DNA from: Sulfurospirillum_A sp029027265
GTDB lineage: Bacteria > Campylobacterota > Campylobacteria > Campylobacterales > Sulfurospirillaceae
Length of the DNA stretch: 64,000 nt
Assembly (NCBI GenBank): GCA_029027265.1
Contig: CP093061.1
Coordinates: forward strand, 2,604,001 to 2,668,000
Direction of reading: 5' to 3'
Shown: positions 1 through 8,948 of the stretch, one piece after another
How the letters are laid out: every line of letters begins with the position of its first letter
How positions within the stretch are numbered: position 1 is the first letter of the stretch
Translations under genes and position numbers: made by a program
Notes under the pieces: generated by a model
Database searches by the model: none
What the model saw: the letters and a program-made list of their open reading frames with translations, nothing else
Told to the model about the DNA's origin: nothing

Positions 1-86
1 GCAGAAAATATCTAGTAGCCTATCTTGATTATTTAGACCAGTATGATGATGTAAAAAAAGAAGGTATGAAAAGAGTTTTAATATAA
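1..86 (+). CDS. C-terminal end of an unidentified protein (partial)
   Basis: An open frame enters from the left edge and ends at TAA 84-86, giving about 27 residues ending GMKRVLI. The tail is rich in Tyr, Asp and Lys and has no recognisable motif. It converges on the small minus-strand gene that follows, with a 14-bp gap. The frame is open from the first base and no competing frame is as clean, but the protein cannot be identified from its tail. Confidence 0.5.
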   Translation, partial: RKYLVAYLDYLDQYDDVKKEGMKRVLI

Positions 87-100
87 AAGAATAATAATTT

Positions 101-298
101 TTATTCTTTACATAGTTCCTGAAACCACTCTTCATTCTGTTCACTTCTAGTCTCTTTCGATTTATACAGATTTTTCAAAACAGAAATCAGCTCCTCTTCA
201 CTTAAAAACTCTAGTACTGTTGGCTCCATAGGTGTCGCATTTGGATCTGATTCCATTAGCTTTGCTATCTCTTCAATAATCTCTTTTTTATCAACCAT
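101..298 (-). CDS. small acidic protein of unknown function
   Basis: A 65-residue soluble, acidic protein with no signal peptide or membrane segment. The N-terminal half (KKEIIEEIAKLMESDP) and the middle (LSEEELISVLKNLYKSK) look like two amphipathic helices joined by a Pro-rich linker. Its promoter side faces the upstream region of the DsbC-like gene, so the two are divergent. I do not recognise the family. Composition and the start codon are consistent with a real small gene, but there is no functional evidence. Confidence 0.55.
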   Translation of the reverse strand: MVDKKEIIEEIAKLMESDPNATPMEPTVLEFLSEEELISVLKNLYKSKETRSEQNEEWFQELCKE

Positions 299-337
299 TC
301 TGCTCTTTCGTTTAAAAAATATTTGTAAAAGCTATTG

Positions 338-374
338 TATAATAATTTTAGTAAATTTCATTACATGTAAAGGT
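338..374 (+). promoter_or_regulatory. promoter and RBS of the dsbC-like gene
   Basis: A perfect -10 hexamer TATAAT at 338-343 lies about 37 nt before the ATG at 380, and an AAAGG ribosome binding site lies 7 nt before the start. No good -35 is visible, which is common in epsilonproteobacterial sigma-70 promoters. The palindrome TACATGTA (362-369) overlaps the 5' edge of the ribosome binding site; it is one of 27 copies in the window. Confidence 0.5.
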
Positions 375-379
375 AAATT

Positions 380-1090
380 ATGACAAAAAAGCTTATTTTA
401 GCAACTTCAATACTTAGCACATCTCTATTTGCAGCAACGGATGCTCAAATTATAAACTACTTTAAGGCACAAATTCCAGTTCCTACAATCAAAATAAATG
501 TTACTTCAAGAATAGCAATTGACGACATCAAAGGCATGGAATATGTTTCTCTTAATATAAGCGATGGTAGTCGCATTCAAAAAGTATCAGTTTTTACTCA
601 AGGAAACCTTATTTTTCCTGATGTTATCAGTGTCAATAGTGGAAGCATAAAAGAGAAGCTAGATAAACAAAAACTCATCAAAGAGCTATCAAGTCTTTAC
701 AAAAAAGAGGAGAAACAGAACATCTTAGTTTTAGGAAATGACCCTAAAAAAGAGACTTTAGTAAAGTTCACTGACCCTGAATGCCCATTTTGTGGAAAAG
801 AAGTAGCTGAAATAGAAGAAAAACTAAAAACCTATAACCTTAAATACATTTTTACACCAGTTCATGACAGAAGCTCTTTGGAAAAATCTATCCTTATTTA
901 CAAACAAGCAGGAGCGGCAAAAACTCTTGATGAAAAAATTAAAATCGTCAAAAAATATTTTAATGGTAGCGTAGATGAAAAAGTAACTGATGAAGAAGTA
1001 GCGAGAGTAGAAAAAATAAGAAAAAAATACTTCTCAGCTGGACTTCAAGGTGTACCATTGTACGTAAATGAAAAAGAGTTATTAAACTAA
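380..1090 (+). CDS. periplasmic DsbC/DsbG-like thiol:disulfide isomerase
   Basis: 236 residues. Residues 1-19 form a Sec signal peptide ending LFA-A, so the protein should be periplasmic. An N-terminal linker/dimerisation-like part is followed by a thioredoxin fold (from about residue 118) with the redox motif CPFC at 135-138 in FTDPECPFCGKEV and a cis-Pro motif QGVPLYVN near the C terminus. This fits the DsbC/DsbG family, which reshuffles or reduces disulfides in exported proteins. It is transcribed alone from a clear TATAAT promoter; the next gene has its own promoter. CPFC rather than CGYC leaves open a more specialised oxidoreductase role. Confidence 0.8.
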   Translation: MTKKLILATSILSTSLFAATDAQIINYFKAQIPVPTIKINVTSRIAIDDIKGMEYVSLNISDGSRIQKVSVFTQGNLIFPDVISVNSGSIKEKLDKQKLIKELSSLYKKEEKQNILVLGNDPKKETLVKFTDPECPFCGKEVAEIEEKLKTYNLKYIFTPVHDRSSLEKSILIYKQAGAAKTLDEKIKIVKKYFNGSVDEKVTDEEVARVEKIRKKYFSAGLQGVPLYVNEKELLN

Positions 1091-1103
1091 AGCATAAAAA
1101 TGA

Positions 1104-1134
1104 TATAATAGATATTACTTTTCAAGGAATATAA
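1104..1134 (+). promoter_or_regulatory. promoter and RBS of the PAS-GGDEF gene
   Basis: An extended -10, TGATATAAT (hexamer 1104-1109), stands 25 nt before the ATG at 1135. AAGGAA lies 6-7 nt before the start, a normal ribosome binding site. No convincing -35 is seen. This makes the diguanylate cyclase gene independent of the dsbC-like gene. Confidence 0.5.
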
Positions 1135-3147
1135 ATGCTCAATATTGAGACTATTGTTTTATCTATTATATCTGCTATACTTTTTATCTTAGTTATAAGA
1201 CAAACAAATAAAATCAGAAAACTAACCTCTACATGTAAAGAAAAATCTATTCTTTTTGACTCCATAAATCTTCCTATATTTTATAAAAATAAAGAAAATA
1301 AATTTATTGGCTGTAACAAAGCTTTTGAAAACTGTTTTAGAAATTTAAAACTCCAAGCAATAGAAGATCTTAAAGAGTTCAAAATAACTTGCATAAAAGA
1401 TATAGAACTTACATATGATAATGATATAAAAAAACATACTGTAGTAAACTTCACAAACTACCTTAATGGAGCTGTTGGAGTTCTGTTTGATATTAGTGAA
1501 ATGGAAAGTAATAAAACTGCCCTCCTAAAAGAAAAAGAGAGTTTAGAACTAGTCTTAAAAGGTTCACGTGAAGGCTACTGGGAGTGGGATGTCAAAAGTA
1601 GTGCACTTAATCTATCTAAACGAGCAAAAGAAATTTTGGGCTATGAAGAACATAACAAAGCACCAGATAACATAACTGATTGGATGAATACAGTAGGGTC
1701 TTACGACATGGCTAGAACAAATGAAGCCCTCTCAAAACATATAAGAGGAGAAAGCGAGTTCATAGATGTTGAACACCGTCTTAAAACATCTTTGCAGGAA
1801 TTTTGGGTAAACTTTAGAGGCAAAGGTGTATTTAACTCTAAAAATGAGATAACAAAAGTTTATGGAACCATACGTGATATAAGCAAGCAAAAAAGAGAGT
1901 TAGCAATTCTTACAAAACAAAGGGACCTGTTTATGACCTTCATGGACAACCTTCCAGCTCTTAGCTTTATAAAAGACAAACAAGGTAAGTATATCTATAT
2001 GAATAATTTCTTCCAAAAGCTTCTTGGTTTCAAAGCATGGAAAAATAAAAAATCAGAAGAAATTTTCACTAATGATATAAGCCAAATAATCATTGAAAGT
2101 GATAGAGAAGCATTTTACGAAGGTAAACGTAAACACAAAGAGTATATTCCAAATGAAGAAGGAATCAAAAAGCTTTTTGAAACGTATAAATTTCCAATAG
2201 ATAGCGAAAATGATAAAGTTTTATGTGGATTTGGAATAGATATAACTCAAGAGAAAATTTACCAAGACAAGATAGAACTCTTCTCAAAAGTCTTTGACAA
2301 TACAAACGAAGAAATAATATTAACCGATGAAAAGGGTATAACAATTGCTATAAACAAAGCTTTTAGAGAAATAACAGGTTACGCAGATAAAGAAGTTATA
2401 GGGAAAAACCCAAGCATAAGGCAATCTGGAAAACATGACAAAGCATTTTACGTAAATATGTGGAAAGAACTCATTACGAAAGGCTCATGGACCGGAGAGA
2501 TGTTTAATAAACATAAAGATGGTACCATCCATCCAGAACTTATGAACCTAAGTACAATAAGAAATGAAAAAAATGAAATAACTAATTTTGTAGGAATTTT
2601 TCAAAGTATAGAACGTCAAAAATTATTGGAATCACAACTCAAAAAAATGGCTCATTATGATGCTCTTACGAATTTGCCAAATAGAGCTCTATTTTATGAT
2701 AGGCTTGATAAATCTATACAAAGAGCTCATAGAAACCGCACCATGTTAAGTATAATCTTTATTGATTTAGATGATTTTAAAATTATAAATGACACTTTAG
2801 GACATAGTGCTGGAGATATTGTACTAAGCGTTGTTGCAAAAAGATTACTCAATATAGTTAGAGACAGTGATACAGTGGCAAGACTTGGTGGAGATGAATT
2901 CGTAATCATATTAGAACAAGTTAGTCAACTCGCGGATGTAGCACACATTGCAGATAAAATCATAAATGAAATAAAAACACCAATTCAACTCAGTGACAAC
3001 AAAAATTGTGAAATAGGAGTAAGCTTAGGCATAAGTATGTATCCAAATCAAACTAAAAATAAAAAAGAGTTATTAGAGTTTGCAGATAGCGCTATGTACG
3101 ACGCAAAAAAAAGAGGTAAAAATTGCTATAAAATATATGGCAATTAA
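1135..3147 (+). CDS. membrane-anchored multi-PAS diguanylate cyclase
   Basis: 670 residues. One N-terminal membrane helix (about 4-21) is followed by a degenerate PAS-like part (about 40-120), then PAS domains near 145-255 (GYWEWDV), 265-375 (ALSFIKDKQGKYIYMNN) and 385-500 (EEIILTDEKGITIAINKAF), then a C-terminal GGDEF domain. The catalytic GGDEF is intact at 585-589 and the inhibitory RxxD site is present as RDSD at 576-579, so the enzyme should make cyclic di-GMP with product inhibition. There is no EAL domain. The PAS ligands are unknown. It precedes the two-component genes by 34 nt. Confidence 0.9.
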   Translation: MLNIETIVLSIISAILFILVIRQTNKIRKLTSTCKEKSILFDSINLPIFYKNKENKFIGCNKAFENCFRNLKLQAIEDLKEFKITCIKDIELTYDNDIKKHTVVNFTNYLNGAVGVLFDISEMESNKTALLKEKESLELVLKGSREGYWEWDVKSSALNLSKRAKEILGYEEHNKAPDNITDWMNTVGSYDMARTNEALSKHIRGESEFIDVEHRLKTSLQEFWVNFRGKGVFNSKNEITKVYGTIRDISKQKRELAILTKQRDLFMTFMDNLPALSFIKDKQGKYIYMNNFFQKLLGFKAWKNKKSEEIFTNDISQIIIESDREAFYEGKRKHKEYIPNEEGIKKLFETYKFPIDSENDKVLCGFGIDITQEKIYQDKIELFSKVFDNTNEEIILTDEKGITIAINKAFREITGYADKEVIGKNPSIRQSGKHDKAFYVNMWKELITKGSWTGEMFNKHKDGTIHPELMNLSTIRNEKNEITNFVGIFQSIERQKLLESQLKKMAHYDALTNLPNRALFYDRLDKSIQRAHRNRTMLSIIFIDLDDFKIINDTLGHSAGDIVLSVVAKRLLNIVRDSDTVARLGGDEFVIILEQVSQLADVAHIADKIINEIKTPIQLSDNKNCEIGVSLGISMYPNQTKNKKELLEFADSAMYDAKKRGKNCYKIYGN

Positions 3148-3181
3148 CAAACCGTTGACATAAAAAAGTTAGTATATAATT

Positions 3182-3865
3182 ATGAATCCAAATATAATAA
3201 TGATAGAAGATGATATAGAATTAGCACAAATTTTGACTGACTTTCTTTCTAGGTACAATGTACATGTAGAAAATTTCGATGATCCATATCTTGGTATTAG
3301 TGCTTTAAGCCTAAAACAGTATGACTTGCTCATACTAGACCTCTCTCTTCCTGGTATGGATGGCTTAGAAATATGTAAAGAGATACGAGCCAAGAAAAAT
3401 GATATACCAATCATCATTTCAAGTGCAAGAAGTGATGTTGATGATAAAATCATAGGACTTGAACTTGGAGCTGATGATTACTTACCAAAACCTTATGAAC
3501 CCAAAGAATTATATGCTAGAATTATGAGTGTTTTAAGGCGTTTTAAAAGAAGTTCAAACCCAATAGAAGTTGAAAAAAACAGTGATTTGAAACTAAGTGA
3601 AAACAGAGACCTTATTCTTTTTCATGAAAAAGAATTATCACTTACTAGAGCTGAGTTTGAAGTACTCTCATATATGATAAAAAAAGACAATTATGTACTT
3701 CCTCGAAGTGAACTCATAGGAAATGCCCCTTCATTAAATAGTGAAAGTGATAGTAGAAGTTTAGATGTTCTCATAAGTAGAATAAGAACAAAACTTGGCG
3801 AGAGTTCAAAAGAACAGAAGCATATTATTTCAATACGTGGTATTGGATACCGTTTGCACTTATGA
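3182..3865 (+). CDS. OmpR-family response regulator
   Basis: 227 residues: a receiver domain (1-120) with acidic pocket EDD 9-11, phospho-acceptor Asp53 (LLILDLSLPGMDG) and Lys103 (LPKPYEP), then a winged-helix DNA-binding domain ending IRGIGYRLHL. The start at 3182 keeps the first receiver strand (NIIMIEDD). Its last codons overlap the ATG of the kinase gene (ATGA-type overlap), so the two are translationally coupled partners. Target genes cannot be read from the sequence; the TetR gene directly downstream could be co-transcribed. It resembles the ArsR-type regulators paired with ArsS-type kinases in epsilonproteobacteria. Confidence 0.88.
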   Translation: MNPNIIMIEDDIELAQILTDFLSRYNVHVENFDDPYLGISALSLKQYDLLILDLSLPGMDGLEICKEIRAKKNDIPIIISSARSDVDDKIIGLELGADDYLPKPYEPKELYARIMSVLRRFKRSSNPIEVEKNSDLKLSENRDLILFHEKELSLTRAEFEVLSYMIKKDNYVLPRSELIGNAPSLNSESDSRSLDVLISRIRTKLGESSKEQKHIISIRGIGYRLHL

Positions 3866-5085
3866 AGTGGTATAACTCACTTATCACCAAGATAACTCTT
3901 ATATTTGCTTTAGCTTTAATTGGTGTTGTAGCTGTTTTATTCATCATCCATACTCAGATTAAAAAAACAGAAATCCAAAATATACATAGGTTAGCCGAAG
4001 TAGTTTTACAAAGTAACCATAATCATAATAAAATAGATATTAAAGCACTAAAAGAAGCTGGTTTTACCTTAGTACAAAACAACTTTTTAAAGCAAATTAT
4101 TTTAGATAGAAAAAGATTTTCTCAATCTTCAGGACGAATGGGAAACCCACACACAAACAAAAGATTTAGATTTAAAGTCATAGAGTATAAAAGAGATTTT
4201 TTTATATTTATCGGAAGAAATTTAATTTTTCAAGCTCCTTATAGAAAAGATGTATTTCCAAAAATGATTTTTCCTATCGGTTCAATTTTATTTATTATAC
4301 TTTTATATATAGCTACCATAAGAAGTATCTTGCCTCTTTACAGCCTAAGACAAAAAGTTAAAGAATTTTCCAATGGTAACTATGATATAGATTGTAAAAG
4401 TGATAAAAAAGATGAAATAGGAATACTCTCAAATGAGTTTAATAATAGTGTAAAAAAAATAAAAAAAATAAGAGACTCAAGACAACTTTTTCTAAGAAAT
4501 ATAATGCATGAGCTAAAAACTCCAATCACAAAAGGGAAACTCTCCTGCGAGATGATAGAAGAATCAAACTATCAAGAAATACTAAAAAATGTATTTAAAA
4601 GACAAGAAGTTCTACTAAATGAATTTGCTCGCATAGAGAAACTAAGTGCAAATGAAATAGCTCTAAAAAAAGAGAACTATTCATTACAAGACATAGTAGA
4701 CTATTCACTTGACATTCTAAATCACGAAGAAGAATCTGTTACATATAACCTAAACCCAATGCTTCTACATGTAGACTTTGAACTCTTTGGGACAGCTATT
4801 AAAAACCTACTCGACAATGGTATTAACTACTCTGATGATTTACATGTAAAGATTGAATCAAATGAAAACCAAATCATAATATCAAACCAAGGAAAAGAGT
4901 TAGAATTTCCACTTGAAAGATACAGCGAACCATACTTTTTAGAAGGTAAAAAACAACAAAGCTCTCGTGGACTAGGTTTTGGACTTTTCATAACAATCAA
5001 CATCATAAAGCTTCACAATATGAAAATTGAGTATAATAGGCAAAATAATAGGAATGTGTTTACAATATATGTTAAGAAAAGTTGA
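3862..5085 (+). CDS. ArsS-type membrane sensor histidine kinase
   Basis: 407 residues. Two membrane helices (about 9-29 and 137-155) flank a roughly 105-residue periplasmic sensor; then a HAMP-like linker (SNGNYDIDCKSDKKDEIG), a dimerisation helix with His216 in MHELKTPITKGK, and a HATPase domain with N-box NLLDNGINYS and G-box SRGLGFGLFI. The exact sequence MHELKTPITKGK is typical of the epsilonproteobacterial ArsS family (acid-responsive in Helicobacter). The sensor has no recognisable domain, so the stimulus is unknown. It overlaps the response regulator gene by 4 bases. Two TACATGTA copies (4766, 4841) lie within it. Confidence 0.88.
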   Translation: MKWYNSLITKITLIFALALIGVVAVLFIIHTQIKKTEIQNIHRLAEVVLQSNHNHNKIDIKALKEAGFTLVQNNFLKQIILDRKRFSQSSGRMGNPHTNKRFRFKVIEYKRDFFIFIGRNLIFQAPYRKDVFPKMIFPIGSILFIILLYIATIRSILPLYSLRQKVKEFSNGNYDIDCKSDKKDEIGILSNEFNNSVKKIKKIRDSRQLFLRNIMHELKTPITKGKLSCEMIEESNYQEILKNVFKRQEVLLNEFARIEKLSANEIALKKENYSLQDIVDYSLDILNHEEESVTYNLNPMLLHVDFELFGTAIKNLLDNGINYSDDLHVKIESNENQIIISNQGKELEFPLERYSEPYFLEGKKQQSSRGLGFGLFITINIIKLHNMKIEYNRQNNRNVFTIYVKKS

Positions 5086-5674
5086 TAAAAACGGAAAAAA
5101 GAGAGCCATTGCGTTAGCAGCTATCCCACTTTTAGCAAAGTTTGGACTAGCAAAAACCTCGGTAGAAGCTATTGCAAAAGAAGCAAATGTAGCAAAAGGA
5201 ACAGTTTACCTCTACTTTAAAACTAAAGAAGAAATAGTCTTAGAAATATGGAACTATGCTAATGAAATGCTCGATAAAAATAGAATTGAAAAATTTAGTA
5301 TAGACTCAACTGCAAGTGCAAAAATAAATCATTACTTTGATTACTCTGTTCTTGAGAGAAACCATTCTATGGATATCTTACTTAAACTTTTAGCCATGAA
5401 TATGTCAACAGTCCTAAATTTTTCTCATGAAAGATTAGTAAAACACTTTAAACAAGAACGAATAAAAGAGACAGGTACTCTTGAAAAAATCTTAAAAGAG
5501 GGAGTAAATAGCGGAGAATTTAAACCTATAGATATAACTACAACTGCCAACCTATTTGCTAACTGCTTTCATGGAGCTATTTTAAATTCTATAGCAATCA
5601 ATAAAAACATAACTGAAATAAGAGCTATAATACACCCTCAAATAGACTTTCTTATAAAGTCAATCAAACCTTAA
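5069..5674 (+). CDS. TetR/AcrR-family transcriptional regulator
   Basis: About 201 residues from the ATG at 5069, which overlaps the kinase stop by 17 nt; in-frame ATGs at 5027 and 5054 lie deeper in the kinase gene and are less likely. The N-terminal helix-turn-helix is classical TetR (TSVEAIAKEANVAKGTVYLYF, split KEANVAKGTVYLYFKTKEEI as recognition helix). The C-terminal helical ligand domain is unassigned. Tight linkage suggests co-expression with the two-component pair. No efflux or metabolic target gene adjoins it, so the regulated function is unknown. Confidence 0.82.
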   Translation: MLRKVDKNGKKRAIALAAIPLLAKFGLAKTSVEAIAKEANVAKGTVYLYFKTKEEIVLEIWNYANEMLDKNRIEKFSIDSTASAKINHYFDYSVLERNHSMDILLKLLAMNMSTVLNFSHERLVKHFKQERIKETGTLEKILKEGVNSGEFKPIDITTTANLFANCFHGAILNSIAINKNITEIRAIIHPQIDFLIKSIKP

Positions 5675-5896
5675 GTAAACTTTAGGTAAAATGCGGTCAA
5701 ATTCAAGACTTCTTTAAGAAGTTCAAAACTTACTCAAGACTGACAAATGACTTTCAGCAAGCTAGTAGGTTTTTACATACTAGTTGCTAGGTTTATCAAA
5801 CACATTTGAAAACTCACTAAATTTTATGTAGTAGGATAGTTTCCTACGCTCACTTCACACACGAAGTTTTGAACAAATCAAAACATAGGAAACACA
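5675..5896 (+). promoter_or_regulatory. long structured leader of the DEAD-box helicase gene
   Basis: 222 nt between the TetR stop and the helicase ATG without any open frame. A -10-like TAAAAT at 5687-5692 would give a transcript leader of about 200 nt. It contains three inverted repeats: ACTTCTT/AAGAAGT (5708-5722), CTAGTA/TACTAG (5762-5783) and GTAGGA/TCCTAC with a 5-nt loop (5831-5847). The ribosome binding site is AGGAAA just before the start. Long leaders with thermolabile structure are known for cold-shock RNA helicase genes; the regulatory role here is inference. Confidence 0.45.
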
Positions 5897-7495
5897 ATGG
5901 CAGTAACATTTGAATCATTCGGACTAAGTGAAAACATCATGAAGGCAATCAAGGAAGCTGGCTTTAAAGAGCCAAGCCCAGTTCAAGAAGAGGCAATCCC
6001 TTTAGTTCTTCAAGGTCACGATATAGTAGCGCAAGCACAAACAGGAACAGGAAAAACAGCAGCATTTGGACTACCAGCAATAAGTATGATAGATACTCAT
6101 TCAAACAGAGTTGAAATTTTAGTAGTAACTCCAACAAGAGAACTTGCAACTCAAGTTAGTGATGAGCTTTTTACACTTGGACGTGAGAGTGGAGTTAGAA
6201 CAGTAACAGTATATGGTGGTAGTTCATACTCTCGCCAAATAGGTCTTATAGAAAAAGGTGCTTCAGTAGTTGTTGCAACTCCAGGACGTCTTATTGACCT
6301 ACTTAAAAACAACAGACTAAGAGATTTTGCTCCAAAAATAATTATTCTTGATGAAGCTGATGAGATGTTAGATATGGGATTCTTAGAAGATATTGAGCAA
6401 ATTTTTTCATACTTACCAGAAGATAGACAAACACTTCTTTTCTCAGCAACTATGCCTGAACCAATCAAGAAACTTGCAAAGAAAATTTTAAAAGACCCAA
6501 AATACGTAAGCGTAACTCCAAAAGACCATACAACAAATGAAGATATTGATCAACAATATTATGTAATTAACGAGTATGAAAGAGATAGCGCAATAGTAAG
6601 ATTATTAGACGCTACTGACCCTGTTAAATCAATCATTTTTTGTAGAACAAAAAGAGAAGTTGACCGTCTTTCAACTCACTTAATGGCACTAGGTTATACA
6701 GCTAAGGGACTTCATGGAGACATGGAGCAAAATCAAAGAGAAACAACAATTAAAGCATTTAGAAGTTCTCAATTTGAAATCCTAATTGCAACTGACGTTG
6801 CTGCACGTGGACTTAATGTTACAGACATTTCTCACGTTTTTAACTTCCATATGCCTTTCGACCCAGAGAGTTATGTTCACCGTATTGGTAGAACTGGACG
6901 TGCTGGTAGAAAGGGAACTGCAATTACTCTAGTAACTCCAAACGAGTACCATTCTATGCAACGTATAGGTAAAAAAGTTGGCTCAAACTTAAACCAAAAA
7001 TTAGTTCCTACACTTTTAGATGTAAACAAAAGCAGACTTGAAAAAATGGCACATGACATAACACATGTAAAACTAAACGACAATGCACAAGAGTTACTAA
7101 ACCTTCTTGAAGAGAAGATGGATATGGCTCAAATAGCTCTAAAACTAATTAGCGTTATGATGGAAAAGAACTCTCCACAAGGTCCTGATAAAATTGGATT
7201 TGATAAAAATTCTTTAAGCGGTATCATCAAAAGACTTGCAGAAAAAGAGAGAAGCAAAGGCAACAGAAGATACGGAAGAAATTCTAGAGGCGGAAGTGGT
7301 GGCGGTGGTTACCGTGGAGGTCGTGGCGGAAGTGGCGGCGGAAGCCGTAGTGGAAGCAGAGACGGTGGCGGCAGTAGAGACGGTGGTGGAAATCGTGGTA
7401 GCCGTGATGGTGGCGGTAGTAGAGACGGCGGTGGAAGCCGTGGTAGAAGCAGCGACAGCAGAGGTGAAAGAAACTCAAGAAGAAGACGCGACTAA
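5897..7495 (+). CDS. deaD: DEAD-box ATP-dependent RNA helicase with RGG-type tail
   Basis: 532 residues. All helicase motifs are visible: Q motif around Gln30, Walker A TGTGKT (49-54), PTRELA, DEAD at 152-155, SAT in LFSATMP and motif VI HRIGRTGRAG. After the two RecA domains comes a middle segment and then a Gly/Arg/Ser-rich tail (about 455-532) of RGG, SRDGGGS and SRGR repeats, typical of RNA-binding tails of CsdA/DeaD and RhlE proteins. It should unwind structured RNA in ribosome assembly and mRNA decay, especially in the cold. The symbol deaD is by family; rhlE is the alternative. It ends at a strong hairpin. Confidence 0.88.
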   Translation: MAVTFESFGLSENIMKAIKEAGFKEPSPVQEEAIPLVLQGHDIVAQAQTGTGKTAAFGLPAISMIDTHSNRVEILVVTPTRELATQVSDELFTLGRESGVRTVTVYGGSSYSRQIGLIEKGASVVVATPGRLIDLLKNNRLRDFAPKIIILDEADEMLDMGFLEDIEQIFSYLPEDRQTLLFSATMPEPIKKLAKKILKDPKYVSVTPKDHTTNEDIDQQYYVINEYERDSAIVRLLDATDPVKSIIFCRTKREVDRLSTHLMALGYTAKGLHGDMEQNQRETTIKAFRSSQFEILIATDVAARGLNVTDISHVFNFHMPFDPESYVHRIGRTGRAGRKGTAITLVTPNEYHSMQRIGKKVGSNLNQKLVPTLLDVNKSRLEKMAHDITHVKLNDNAQELLNLLEEKMDMAQIALKLISVMMEKNSPQGPDKIGFDKNSLSGIIKRLAEKERSKGNRRYGRNSRGGSGGGGYRGGRGGSGGGSRSGSRDGGGSRDGGGNRGSRDGGGSRDGGGSRGRSSDSRGERNSRRRRD

Positions 7496-7511
7496 TCACT
7501 CACTAACATCT

Positions 7512-7550
7512 TTACATGTAGAGGCAAGCCTCTACATGTAATCTATTTTT
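7512..7550 (+). terminator. terminator after the RNA helicase gene, built from two TACATGTA copies
   Basis: Perfect 14-bp inverted repeat (arms 7512-7525 and 7528-7541, arm TTACATGTAGAGGC) with a 2-nt centre, followed by TCTATTTTTA. It lies 17 nt after the helicase stop. Each arm carries one TACATGTA in an outward/inward pair, as uptake words do in terminators of naturally competent Neisseriaceae and Pasteurellaceae. The T-run is short, so termination strength is uncertain. Confidence 0.65.
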
Positions 7551-7654
7551 ATGAGTTACCTGCTACTAACCTAAATTAAAACAAAATAATCACCCTAAAA
7601 AACTTAAGTAAGTGCCATTCGCAATTGTCACCCTTTAAACTAATATATATTATG

Positions 7655-8948
7655 CTATTTAATAATATTTTTCATATTTAGCTTATGAAATATTATTATA
7701 ATTATTGTAGATATTATAATAATATAAAAATTATATAGTTTATTTGTTTTAAATGATAAAGTTTCACTAGATACACCCAACCCTCTTGCAATTACAAGAT
7801 TTGCTGCAGCAAAAGGAGACAAAGTTGAGAAAAGTCCCCATGCTCCAACTAATAATGCAACTCCTGTAACTACAGAGTAAAGTTCAAAATTTGTTCCCAT
7901 TAAAACAACTCCAATAAATAAAATAGGATTTATTCCCAATATCATAAATATTGAAATTCCAACAAATAAAAGCAAAACTACAAATGTGTCTGATATTCCT
8001 TGTTCATTAAAAAATATAAGGAAACTAGAAAATTCATTAACTGAGACTAACATAAAGGCAGAAGAAACTAATCCTGCTGTTGTTAATGCTAAAATTTCAA
8101 ATCTCATTTTAATTAAATTATTATAAATATGATCTTTAAGGTTTTGATAAAAAGAAATTATAGATTTTGATTCTAAATATGCCCAAATTAATGCTAATAA
8201 TGGCAAAAAGAAATGAATAATTGTTTTTGACTGAATTGTTGTAAAACTCATTAAGCAAATAATTGATAAGCAAAATAAAACAGTATATAGTAATGCTTTT
8301 TTCTCACTCTTGTTAATCTTGAATTTTACTTCCTTTTTTTGAATTTCTTTTTTATCATTGTTATTCTTTATAGAAAGTAAACTAGATACAAAAAAGGCAG
8401 GAATAATGAACACAAATGAAACAAAAACTAAATCGATCCATTTAATAGAAGTAAATGTTGCCAAAATAATAGGTGTAAAATATGAATACGGAGACCAAGA
8501 AGGGGCATATGCAAATCCACGATGAATTGATACAATTAAAGATTCATCTTTGTGGTTTTTCATTGACTCAGACAAGATAATAAGTCCAGATAAATTTAAA
8601 AATACTCCAGATATATGTCCTAAAATATAATTTAAATATGTATTTTCTTTTTGGTCAATAAATTTACACAATATAAATCTAATTCTTGAAATTCTTGCCG
8701 CAAGACCAACAAAAGAGATAGTTATCATAAGCGTACCAAATTCGGAACCTACTCTTAAAACTTTCTGGATTTCAGTTGATGAACTGTATGTAAATAACAA
8801 AATTAAAGTAGAAAAAATTATTATCCAAAGAAAAATTTCTTTTTTATTGCTAGAAAACAATAATACTAAGAGCTCCAAATGCTGAACCAAGTATTCCTGC
8901 TGCCCCTATATTAAGTATTGCTAGACGTGTCAGTGTTTTACTATTCAT
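7655..8948 (-). pseudogene. polytopic membrane transporter-like protein, 5' frameshift
   Basis: The main frame (7655-8890, 411 residues) opens only at a TTG and codes about 11 hydrophobic helices; the segment HRGFAYAPSWSPYSYF and a second half GAWGLFSTLSPFAAANL suggest a two-half ion-transporter-superfamily carrier. In another frame an ATG at 8948 begins MNSKTLTRLAILNIGAAG and runs into a TAG exactly where the main frame begins (near 8855-8880). Joining the two gives a natural N terminus, so a single-base indel is likely. Substrate unknown. The region is AT-rich and lacks TACATGTA, hinting at foreign origin. If the TTG start is real the gene may still be functional. Confidence 0.55.

Noticed and set aside
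3155..3180. TTGACA and TATAAT as a promoter for the response regulator gene
   Set aside because: The spacer is only 14 nt and the -10 box ends one base before the ATG at 3182, so transcription would start inside the gene. Readthrough from the cyclase gene or another start is more likely.
7236..7541. 101-residue open frame of Val/Ala/Glu repeats over the helicase tail
   Set aside because: It is the alternative reading of the Gly/Arg-rich repeat codons (GGx/CGx) in the helicase tail; low-complexity sequence keeps several frames open. No start signal.
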